11,107 bases of DNA from an uncultured Eubacteriales bacterium (GTDB lineage Bacteria > Bacillota > Clostridia > Christensenellales > Borkfalkiaceae): contig CABQND010000058.1 of the NCBI GenBank assembly GCA_902465495.1, positions 1 to 11,107 of the forward strand. Reading direction: 5' to 3'. Of the stretch, positions 5,951-11,107 are shown one piece after another (position 1 is the first letter of the stretch; each line of letters starts with the position of its first letter). Made by a program: the position numbers and the translations under genes. The notes below the pieces were generated by a model. That model saw only the letters and a program-made list of their open reading frames with translations, was not told where the DNA came from and ran no database searches.

Positions 5951-6507
5951 TTCTCTGTTGGATATTGATAAAATTACACTGTATTCCTTGCGGCCCTTGC
6001 GGCCCCTGCGTTTTAGTTCTCTGTTGGATATTGATAAAATTACACTAAGAGCCTCACAAACGTTACAAAAACGTCGTTTTAGTTCTCTGTTGGATATTGA
6101 TAAAATTACACTGTACGCCTTGCGGGCCTTGCGAGCCTTGTGTTTTAGTTCTCTGTTGGATATTGATAAAATTACACGAATAAAGTTAAAAGTGCAAAGG
6201 ATGTCGGGTTTTAGTTCTCTGTTGGATATTGATAAAATTACACAATCGTGTAACAGCACGCAAGAGGTTTTCAGTTTTAGTTCTCTGTTGGATATTGATA
6301 AAATTACACCGGTTCCACGATCTTCAAGAACAGCGGTTGGTTTTAGTTCTCTGTTGGATATTGATAAAATTACACCATCCATGCAGAGAGCGTCCACGTC
6401 GCACAGTTTTAGTTCTCTGTTGGATATTGATAAAATTACACTTGTCGTCCCGGCGGGAGCAAGCGCGGCATGTTTTAGTTCTCTGTCGGTTATTGATAAA
6501 ATTGTGT
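5944..6507 (+). CRISPR. Type II-C CRISPR array, 9 repeats and 8 spacers
   Basis: The repeat is 36 nt, beginning GTTTTAGTTC and ending AAAATTACAC. Copies start at 5944, 6010, 6076, 6142, 6208, 6274, 6340, 6406 and 6472. The first eight are identical; the last is degenerate. All eight spacers are exactly 30 nt: 5980-6009, 6046-6075, 6112-6141, 6178-6207, 6244-6273, 6310-6339, 6376-6405 and 6442-6471. The orientation follows the GTTTTAG start, the degenerate copy at the far end and the complement in the tracrRNA. crRNA is therefore made from the + strand, with the leader on the cas2 side. Repeat nt 23-31 read TGATAAAAT, an extended -10 motif. Spacers 1 and 3 are related to each other. No spacer was seen to match elsewhere in the window by eye. 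Confidence 0.98.
6472..6507 (+). repeat. Degenerate terminal CRISPR repeat
   Basis: This last copy differs from the other eight at six positions: C for T at position 16, T for A at 19, and GTGT in place of the final ACAC. A decayed repeat at the leader-distal end is usual and supports the + orientation of the array. Confidence 0.9.
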
Positions 6508-6512
6508 TAGTC

Positions 6513-6543
6513 AGCGCCGCCCGAAACATCTGGCGGCGCTTTT
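6513..6543 (+). terminator. Intrinsic terminator of the CRISPR array
   Basis: A perfect 9-bp GC-rich stem pairs 6513-6521 with 6532-6540 around a 10-nt loop. Its last base and the next three give a TTTT run, broken by GC before TTT resumes. It lies six bases after the last repeat and would end the pre-crRNA. Confidence 0.8.
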
Positions 6544-6545
6544 GC

Positions 6546-6574
6546 TTTACATTTTTTCAAAAAGATGATACAGT
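6546..6574 (+). promoter_or_regulatory. Extended -10 promoter of the membrane protein gene
   Basis: TTTACA (6546-6551), 17 bp, then TACAGT (6569-6574) with TG at 6566-6567. Counting the -10 box as -12 to -7 puts +1 at 6581, which is the A of the start codon. This predicts a transcript without a 5' leader. Confidence 0.55.
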
Positions 6575-6580
6575 AATGAC

Positions 6581-7072
6581 ATGATCGAATTTTACGGAGA
6601 AATCAGCGAATATACCAAGCGGCGCGCGGAAAAGCTCAAAAAGCGGTATTTTGCCAAATGGATCGGCGTTCTTGCCTTAATTTCGGGGGCAGTCGCGGCG
6701 CTTTCGGGTGCAACGCGGGGCGGATTCATCGTACCGATGGTTTGCGCTGTTTTGCTTCTTGCTGTTGCGCTTTTATTGTATTTTTTGCCTATGCGTAAAA
6801 AAGACAGTAAGACGAGCTGGAAATTCCGCGTCACCATAGAAGGGAGCGATCTGACATTTGTGCAGTATCTTCCGGGGAAGACGCTGGAAAAGACGCGTAA
6901 AGTCGGGGCGGTAAAGCGCGTCATCAAGACCGATTTTTGTTATTTTGTCGTGTTTAACGATATTTCCAATGCCGTTATCTGCGAGCGTTGTCTTTTAAAA
7001 AAAGGTACCTTCGAGCAGTTTGAAATTATTTTTTCGGGTAAGATCCGCGAAAAGGAATATAAATTTTATTAA
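6581..7072 (+). CDS. Small two-helix membrane protein, possibly YcxB-like
   Basis: The 163-residue protein has a basic cytoplasmic N-terminus, two hydrophobic segments at about 26-46 and 50-70 with a short loop between them, then Arg/Lys residues and a soluble beta-rich C-terminal domain (about 78-163). The pattern of a helical hairpin followed by a small domain ending in an ICERCLLKKGTFEQFEIIF-like stretch resembles the YcxB-like/bacterial PH-type membrane proteins. This is a family-level guess from pattern only, and the function is unknown. No ribosome binding site precedes ATG 6581, and another ATG at 6576 runs straight into a stop. The gene is separated from the array by a terminator and has its own promoter, so a role in CRISPR is not supported. 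Confidence 0.75.
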   Translation: MIEFYGEISEYTKRRAEKLKKRYFAKWIGVLALISGAVAALSGATRGGFIVPMVCAVLLLAVALLLYFLPMRKKDSKTSWKFRVTIEGSDLTFVQYLPGKTLEKTRKVGAVKRVIKTDFCYFVVFNDISNAVICERCLLKKGTFEQFEIIFSGKIREKEYKFY

Positions 7073-7086
7073 TACAAAGCTTATTC

Positions 7087-7130
7087 AAAAAAATCCCTGC
7101 CGCGCAACAGATTTGCGCGGCAGGGATTTT
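7087..7130. terminator. Bidirectional terminator between convergent genes
   Basis: A perfect 17-bp stem pairs 7090-7106 with 7114-7130 around a 7-nt loop. The + strand ends the stem with TTTT, and the minus strand continues with seven Ts (As at 7087-7093). It serves the membrane protein gene on the left and the nitroreductase gene on the right. Confidence 0.88.
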
Positions 7131-7166
7131 CTATCCGTTTCATTTTTAGATTATTTAAATTTATAT

Positions 7167-7663
7167 TTACAAAATGTTTACGCGGCTTTCATCATAGAAT
7201 CCCTTTGCGGCGGGGGATTCGTCGGGCACGCCGATCGCTACGATCGCAACGGGAACAGCCTGTGTGCCGAGCACTTTTTTACATCGTCCGTGCGCGGCTG
7301 TGTAGGGTAGCAACCGCACCAACAAGTTCCGTAGCCGTAATCGAGCGCCTGCAATAAGATGTTTTCGATCGCGGCGCCGCAGTCCTGGGGCCAGTAACCG
7401 CGCCCTTCCTGCAGATCGGGCCTGCCGCATACGACAATGCCCAGCGACGCCGTTTCCAAACGGCATGCAGGATGCGCCTTTAAAAGTTCCTGCATTATGT
7501 TTCTGTCTTTCACGACGAAAAATTCCCACGGGCGGGTATTCAGCGCCGAAGGCGCCATCATCGCGGCTTCGAGCATAGCATGGATATGTTCTTCGGGGAT
7601 GGCAATTCCCTGTTTAAATTTGCGAACGCTTCTGCGCGCGCGGATCGCTTCCGTAACGTTCAT
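7167..7663 (-). pseudogene. Nitroreductase family protein, split by a frameshift at an A6 run
   Basis: The N-terminal 125 or so residues read in one frame: RARRSVRKF and APSALNTRPWEFFVV are FMN-binding motifs of the nitroreductase family, and DCGAAIENILLQALDYGYGTCWCG is the conserved central part. After DDVKK this frame leaves the family and stops at 7238 (141 residues). The expected C-terminus, VLGTQAVPVAIVAIGVP through DESRVNIL, continues in the -1 frame to TAA at 7169-7167. One extra A in the run 7275-7280 would restore a single protein of 165 residues, the usual size for small clostridial nitroreductases. The site is A-AAA-AAG, a known slippery heptamer, so true decay, an assembly error and programmed slippage are all possible. 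The ATG at 7663 has GGAGG at 7674-7670. Family members are flavoenzymes that use NAD(P)H to reduce nitro or other electrophilic groups. Confidence 0.85.
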
Positions 7664-7686
7664 AACTTTCCTCCGCTTTTTCGCTT

Positions 7687-7715
7687 ATTATACGGCGATC
7701 GTGCGCAATTGTCAA
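7687..7715 (-). promoter_or_regulatory. Consensus promoter of the nitroreductase gene
   Basis: On the minus strand TTGACA (7715-7710), 17 bp, TATAAT (7692-7687). Both hexamers are perfect. A start near 7680 gives a short leader with the GGAGG at 7674-7670. An intact strong promoter argues against long-standing decay of the gene. Confidence 0.85.
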
Positions 7716-7732
7716 GATTTCTCTGCAAATCG

Positions 7733-7761
7733 TTGAAATTTCGGCACGTTTATGGTACTAT
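7733..7761 (+). promoter_or_regulatory. Extended -10 promoter of the TrmN6-like gene
   Basis: TTGAAA (7733-7738), 17 bp, TACTAT (7756-7761) with TG at 7753-7754. The predicted +1 is 7768, exactly the A of the start codon, again predicting a leaderless mRNA. Confidence 0.55.
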
Positions 7762-7767
7762 ATCTTT

Positions 7768-8448
7768 ATGGAATTGAAAGAAAACGAGGTCGTCGAAGAA
7801 CTTTTGGAAGGCGGCCTGAAAATTATTCAGAACAGGGCGCTGTATCGCTTTACGAGCGATTCGGTTTTGCTTTCGCGGTTTGCGAAGGGCAAAAAGCGTG
7901 ACGTGGTCGCCGATTTTTGTGCGGGGAGCGGTATTGTAGGACTACATTTTTACGCACTCAATCCGCACATTGCGTCGGTAACACTCTTTGAAATGCAGGA
8001 AGAGTTGTATGACATGAGCGTGCGAAGCATTGCGCTCAACGAGCTAAATAATTTTACCGCCGTGCACGCGCGTGTTCAGGATGTCGGCAAAGAATACGAT
8101 GAAAAATTTTCGCTGATTCTTTGCAACCCGCCTTACGAGACGGGCGGTTTTGAAAATGACGATTATAAAAAGGCGATCTGCCGCAAGGAGCTGACGATCA
8201 CGCTTGGAGAGATCGTTTCGGTCGCGTCCAAAAAATTGAAATTCGGGGGAAGATTGGCGCTTACCAACCGCGCCGACCGCCTCGCGGAAGTGCTCTACAC
8301 GATGAAAGCGGCGAATTTGGAACCGAAGCGCGTACAATTTGTGCGCGGCAGGGCGGGGGCAAAGCCCTATCTCGTGCTCGTTGAGGGTGTCAAAGGCGCA
8401 AAACCGGGCACCGAAATTTTGCCCGACGCCGTCAATGTTCAAAATTAG
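7768..8448 (+). CDS. TrmN6/YabB-like class I SAM-dependent methyltransferase
   Basis: The 226-residue protein has the class I methyltransferase motif I (VVADFCAGSGIVGL, about 46-59) that binds S-adenosylmethionine. The tetrapeptide NPPY at 120-123 is typical of enzymes that methylate an exocyclic amino group of adenine or of amide nitrogens. The N-terminal segment YRFTSDSVLLSRFA is characteristic of the TrmN6 (YfiC) family, which makes N6-methyladenosine at position 37 of tRNA1(Val) in Escherichia coli. Bacillus subtilis has yabB in the same place, just before the rsmI homologue yabC, and here rsmI follows 58 bp downstream. The tRNA substrate is inferred from family and context. No ribosome binding site precedes the ATG at 7768. 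Confidence 0.88.
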   Translation: MELKENEVVEELLEGGLKIIQNRALYRFTSDSVLLSRFAKGKKRDVVADFCAGSGIVGLHFYALNPHIASVTLFEMQEELYDMSVRSIALNELNNFTAVHARVQDVGKEYDEKFSLILCNPPYETGGFENDDYKKAICRKELTITLGEIVSVASKKLKFGGRLALTNRADRLAEVLYTMKAANLEPKRVQFVRGRAGAKPYLVLVEGVKGAKPGTEILPDAVNVQN

Positions 8449-8506
8449 AAAAAGCAATGTAAATGTGCTGTCGATCGTGTTGTGATTGCACCGAAAAGGA
8501 GAAGAT

Positions 8507-9325
8507 ATGGTCAGTTTTGTTGCGACGCCCATCGGAAATCTCGGGGATATCTCCCTGCGCGCGTTGGAAACGCTGCGCGCGGCGGATGTCATTTTTTGTG
8601 AGGATACCCGCCATTCTTTAAAACTTTTAAATCATTTCGAGATACGAAAACCGCTTGTCGCCTGCCACAAATTCAACGAGCGCGCGGCGGCGGAAAAGCT
8701 CGTTTCGCTCGCTTCGGAGGGAAAGGAAGTGGCTGTCGTCACGGATGCGGGGACTCCCGTTATTTCCGATCCGGGCAACGTCCTGGTGCAGGCGCTTCGC
8801 GAAGCGGGGATCGCGTACACGCTCGTTCCGGGCGCGTGTGCTTTTGTGGCGGCGCTGGTGTTGTCGGGTTTTCCTGCGGATAAATTTGCGTTTTTGGGGT
8901 TCTTGCGCGGGAAAAATTCCGAAAAACGGGAATTTTTGAAAGGGTATGCACTGTTTGACGGTACGCTCGCTTTTTACAGCGCCCCGCAGGACGTGGACGA
9001 TGATATCGCTTTGCTTGCGGAAGCGTTCGGCGCGCGGGAAGCGTGCGCGGTGCGCGAAATCACGAAAGTGCACGAGAGCGTACAGTACTTTAATCTTTCG
9101 GAAGGGCTGGCAGGGGAAAAACGAGGAGAATATGTTTTGCTCGTTCGCGGTGCCGAAAAGCGAGAAAATCCGCTCAATTCTCTGTCCGAAGAGGAACACA
9201 TTGCCCATTATATGGCGCAGGGTATGAGCAAAAAGGATGCTCTCAAAGCCGCGGCAAAGGATCGAGGCGTGTCCAAGAGCGAACTCTATAAATTTACCGT
9301 GCGCGATGATTTGTCGCGTGATTGA
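8507..9325 (+). CDS. rsmI: 16S rRNA (cytidine-1402-2'-O)-methyltransferase RsmI
   Basis: RsmI methylates the 2'-hydroxyl of C1402 in the decoding centre of 16S rRNA, using S-adenosylmethionine. The 272-residue protein is of normal length. It has the tetrapyrrole-methylase-type fold motifs FVATPIGNLGDIS (4-16), CEDTRHS (31-37), VVTDAGTPVISDPG (77-90), VPGA (107-110) and FLGFLRGK (129-136). The ATG at 8507 is chosen because AAAGGAG at 8495-8501 lies five bases upstream and the family starts at this point; an in-frame ATG at 8486 has no such site. The final segment GMSKKDALKAAAKDRGVSKSELYK is the helical C-terminal part seen in RsmI. It lies 58 bp after the TrmN6-like gene, likely in one transcript, and ends at a terminator. 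Confidence 0.96.
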   Translation: MVSFVATPIGNLGDISLRALETLRAADVIFCEDTRHSLKLLNHFEIRKPLVACHKFNERAAAEKLVSLASEGKEVAVVTDAGTPVISDPGNVLVQALREAGIAYTLVPGACAFVAALVLSGFPADKFAFLGFLRGKNSEKREFLKGYALFDGTLAFYSAPQDVDDDIALLAEAFGAREACAVREITKVHESVQYFNLSEGLAGEKRGEYVLLVRGAEKRENPLNSLSEEEHIAHYMAQGMSKKDALKAAAKDRGVSKSELYKFTVRDDLSRD

Positions 9326-9345
9326 TTTGATTGAATAATAAATAT

Positions 9346-9370
9346 AAGCCTCGGCGTGCCGAGGCTTTTT
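9346..9370. terminator. Terminator between rsmI and the convergent PHP gene
   Basis: A 9-bp stem pairs 9346-9354 with 9359-9367 around a CGTG loop, with five Ts at 9366-9370. The minus strand continues with a T-rich stretch, so the hairpin can serve both genes. Confidence 0.87.
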
Positions 9371-9389
9371 AAAATAAAGGTTTCAAAAT

Positions 9390-10214
9390 TTACAGAGGAA
9401 GTTGCAGTTCTTTTCCGCGGAAAGGAACACTCAGGTATGTAAAGCCGATTTTTTTCAGTGCTTCGCATACAAGTTCCCGCTTTTCGCCGATGCGTGCGGC
9501 ATAATGTGCGTCGGAAGCAAACGATACTTTCCGACCGCCCAGTTCATAGTAACGCGTCAATATGTCCGTATCCGGAATAAACGGGCTTCCTGCCGTCTTT
9601 GCACTGGTGTTGACTTCCAAGATCTTATTTTTCCGAATAATGCGGCGCAATATCGCATCGAGCACGTCCGAAAAATCTTCGTAACGAAGTTTTGGGTCGG
9701 GATATGTCGCGTTGCGTGAACAATATCCGATGTGCGCGACGATATCGTAAGGATATGCCGCGTCCAAACTTTCGAGTACCCGATACAAATAGGCATTGTA
9801 AGCAAATTCTTTGCTTTTGCCTTCGCAATAGTGCGGGAAATAACAATCCATGCCCAAACAGACGTGTATGCTGTTGATCACAAAATCAGGCTTGTATTTT
9901 TCAACGGTCTGTATATAGCGTTCCTGCGTGCGGGAATTATCGTCAAATCCAAACTCCGCGCCTGCAAGAAGTTTGATCTTTCCTGCATATTTTTTCTGCA
10001 TGGATCGCGCTCGCGTAAAGTATGCTTTTTCGTCGATCGGCGGAACTTCCTCCCCGTCGATTTTCAAATGCAGTCGATCATATTCATAATTGAAATGTTC
10101 GGATATACCGTAATATTCCAATCCTGCGGATATTGCGGCTTCGATCATGTCTTTCATGTCGCAGGAGCCGTCCGCGGAAAATTTTGTGTGCGTGTGAATA
10201 TCTGCGCTGATCAT
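9390..10214 (-). CDS. PHP-domain phosphatase, histidinol-phosphatase (HisJ/HisK) type
   Basis: The 274-residue protein has the metal-binding motifs of a PHP-domain phosphoesterase in order: DIHTHT (His7, His9), ISEHF (His40), AGAEFGFD (Glu87), NSIHVCLG (His117), AHIGYCSRN (His161) and FASDAHYAARIG (Asp235, His237). These residues bind a cluster of divalent metals that hydrolyses a phosphate ester. Length and motifs fit the Gram-positive histidinol-phosphatase family, which converts L-histidinol phosphate to histidinol in histidine synthesis. No other his gene is near, so the physiological substrate is inferred. The ATG at 10214 is set by AAGGAG at 10228-10223; the frame stays open further upstream, but that part crosses the promoter and terminator. 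Transcription starts from 10267-10239. Confidence 0.9.
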   Translation of the reverse strand: MISADIHTHTKFSADGSCDMKDMIEAAISAGLEYYGISEHFNYEYDRLHLKIDGEEVPPIDEKAYFTRARSMQKKYAGKIKLLAGAEFGFDDNSRTQERYIQTVEKYKPDFVINSIHVCLGMDCYFPHYCEGKSKEFAYNAYLYRVLESLDAAYPYDIVAHIGYCSRNATYPDPKLRYEDFSDVLDAILRRIIRKNKILEVNTSAKTAGSPFIPDTDILTRYYELGGRKVSFASDAHYAARIGEKRELVCEALKKIGFTYLSVPFRGKELQLPL

Positions 10215-10238
10215 CGGTGTTCTCCTTTTTGCCGCTTT

Positions 10239-10267
10239 ATGATACCGCTTTCTTAAAAGATTGTCAA
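10239..10267 (-). promoter_or_regulatory. Promoter of the PHP phosphatase gene
   Basis: On the minus strand TTGACA (10267-10262), 17 bp, TATCAT (10244-10239). The start would be near 10232, just before the ribosome binding site. The -35 box lies immediately after the terminator of the collagen-like gene. Confidence 0.8.
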
Positions 10268-10271
10268 GCGG

Positions 10272-10303
10272 AAAAGCGGGCGAAGAAAAACCTTCGCCCG
10301 CTT
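10272..10303 (-). terminator. Terminator of the collagen-like gene
   Basis: A perfect 12-bp stem pairs 10274-10285 with 10292-10303 around a 6-nt loop. Read leftward it follows the stop codon of the collagen-like gene by a few bases and ends in a four-T run (As at 10272-10275). Confidence 0.82.
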
Positions 10304-10308
10304 CTTTT

Positions 10309-11107
10309 TTATGCGATTTTATACACGTTGAGATTGTAATTGGAATAGTTAAAATTGCCTCCGCTTGAAAGTACTTGCAGCGTAGCAGGCGCCGTTGTGA
10401 CGTTGAATACAAGCGACATTGTTTGCGGTGCCGTTTCCGAGGCCGTCGTGAATACGTGTTGTGCCGCTGCTCCCGTAAGCGCCGTTCCGTTCAGCGTAAA
10501 TTGCAGCGTGTTTGTCGTCGGAAGCGAAGCCCCCAATTCCGGAGATGCCGTTCCCGAATACGTCGCAAAATACGTTCCGGGTTCGGAAATCGTTATATCC
10601 TGCGAACCTGCCGTATGCGCAATTGCCGTACCGTTAATCGTGCCGTTTTGATCAAAGTCCAAAGCATTGTCGGATGTTACAGGGGATGTGGGGGTCGTGT
10701 AGGCAGTTAACGTTTCTAAAGGAACACTGCCTGTCGCACCAGTGGCACCTGTCGCACCAGTGGCACCTGTCGCACCTGTTGCTCCGGTCGCCCCAGTTGC
10801 CCCAGTTGCGCCTCGAGGTATAACAAAATCTAACAACGCTGCAGAAGGGGTGCCCGTATTTGTAACGGAAGCCGAATCGCTTGGTTCACCGGTTGTAACG
10901 GTTCCGACGGCAAGCGTTGCAGCCGTACCGTCACTGCCCGCAGGCCCCGTCGGTCCTGTCGGCCCAGTTGCACCCGTTGCACCCGTCGCGCCGGCAGCGC
11001 CCGCAGGCCCCGTCGGTCCGGTCGGCCCCGTCGGTCCTGTGGCACCCGTTGCGCCCGTCGCGCCGGCAGCGCCCGCAGGCCCCGTCGGTCCGGTCGGCCC
11101 CGTCGGT
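10309..11107 (-). CDS. Collagen-like surface (exosporium-type) protein, C-terminal part
   Basis: The minus frame is open from the right edge to TAA at 10311-10309, giving 265 visible C-terminal residues; the start lies outside. A Gly-X-Y tract made of G-P-T, G-A-T, G-P-A and G-A-A triplets comes first (11106 to about 10936). A non-collagen linker of about 45 residues follows (GTVTTGEPSDSASVTNTG, then LLDFVIPRG), then nine G-A-T triplets (10812-10732) and a C-terminal domain of about 140 residues rich in beta strands. The layout resembles BclA-type spore surface proteins of Firmicutes, in which the collagen stalk trimerises and the C-terminal domain is TNF-like. That function is inferred. The TTG at 10836 is an internal Leu codon and not a start. 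Confidence 0.87.
   Translation of the reverse strand, partial: PTGPTGPTGPAGAAGATGATGATGPTGPTGPTGPAGAAGATGATGATGPTGPTGPAGSDGTAATLAVGTVTTGEPSDSASVTNTGTPSAALLDFVIPRGATGATGATGATGATGATGATGATGATGSVPLETLTAYTTPTSPVTSDNALDFDQNGTINGTAIAHTAGSQDITISEPGTYFATYSGTASPELGASLPTTNTLQFTLNGTALTGAAAQHVFTTASETAPQTMSLVFNVTTAPATLQVLSSGGNFNYSNYNLNVYKIA
10732..10812 (-). repeat. Nine tandem 9-bp units encoding Gly-Ala-Thr
   Basis: Nine successive G-A-T triplets occupy this stretch. The Gly, Ala and Thr codons vary at third positions, so this is a coding repeat under protein-level constraint and not a pure DNA microsatellite. Confidence 0.88.
10936..11107 (-). repeat. Long tandem units in the collagen stalk
   Basis: The segment GCCCGCAGGCCCCGTCGGT recurs at 10936, 10999 and 11071, so the stalk is built from units of 63 and then 72 bp that differ by one extra 9-bp triplet unit. 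The third copy runs off the window edge. Such near-identical units favour length change by slippage or recombination. Confidence 0.85.

Noticed and set aside
5980..6471. Self-targeting of genes in this window by the array
   Set aside because: Reading by eye, none of the eight spacers has an extended match to the rest of the window, including the visible collagen-like stalk. The rest of the genome is not visible.
5868..6584. Long open frames on both strands across the CRISPR array (238 codons on +, 212 codons on -)
   Set aside because: Repeat plus spacer is 66 bp, a multiple of three, so any frame open in the repeat and lacking a stop in the spacers stays open. The predicted proteins are just the repeat translated again and again.
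6581..7072. The gene after the array as a new CRISPR accessory gene (csn2 or cas4 position)
   Set aside because: It has no Cas4 cysteines or nuclease motif and no Csn2-like features. It is a two-helix membrane protein behind a terminator and with its own promoter.
10309..10836. A separate 175-residue gene starting at TTG 10836
   Set aside because: The frame stays open upstream to the window edge and codes for a continuous collagen-like stalk and linker, so the TTG is an internal Leu codon.

Overview
The window looks like a chromosomal segment of an anaerobic, spore-forming-type Firmicute, probably an uncultured gut member of the Clostridia. The reasons are strong AGGAGG-type ribosome binding sites, a glycyl radical enzyme, the trmN6-like/rsmI pair known from Bacillus and relatives, an exosporium-type collagen-like protein, and consensus sigma-A promoters. 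No species can be named from the sequence alone.

Layout. (1) 1-933: the C-terminal end of a glycyl radical enzyme (+) and a hairpin terminator. (2) 969-6543: a compact type II-C CRISPR-Cas9 locus. It has a leftward tracrRNA (about 1207 to 1025), then cas9, cas1 and cas2 on the + strand in one tight unit, then an array of nine 36-nt repeats and eight 30-nt spacers, closed by a terminator. No csn2 or cas4 is present. All catalytic residues expected for Cas9 and Cas1 are visible, so the locus looks functional. (3) 6546-7130: a small two-helix membrane protein. (4) 7167-7715: a leftward nitroreductase broken by a frameshift at a run of six A. (5) 7733-9370: a TrmN6-like methyltransferase and rsmI. 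(6) 9390-10267: a leftward PHP-family histidinol-phosphatase-like gene. (7) 10272-11107: a leftward collagen-like protein that runs off the right edge.

How the CRISPR parts fit together. The tracrRNA has a consensus TTGACA-17-TATAAT promoter that sits just before the cas9 ribosome binding site and points away from cas9. Its primary transcript carries two tandem anti-repeats instead of one. The best + strand promoter for cas9 lies beyond the tracrRNA terminator, so the predicted cas9 leader would be antisense to the whole tracrRNA. The array has its own consensus promoter across the cas2 stop codon. Each repeat also contains an extended -10 motif (TGATAAAAT), as in Neisseria and Campylobacter II-C arrays.

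The most interesting signals are: two spacers (1 and 3) that are diverged versions of one another and read, on the reverse strand, as collagen-type Gly-X-Gln coding sequence; the double anti-repeat and antisense cas9 leader; repeat-borne promoters; two genes whose promoters place the transcription start exactly on the ATG; and a dnaX-type slippery heptamer at the nitroreductase frameshift.
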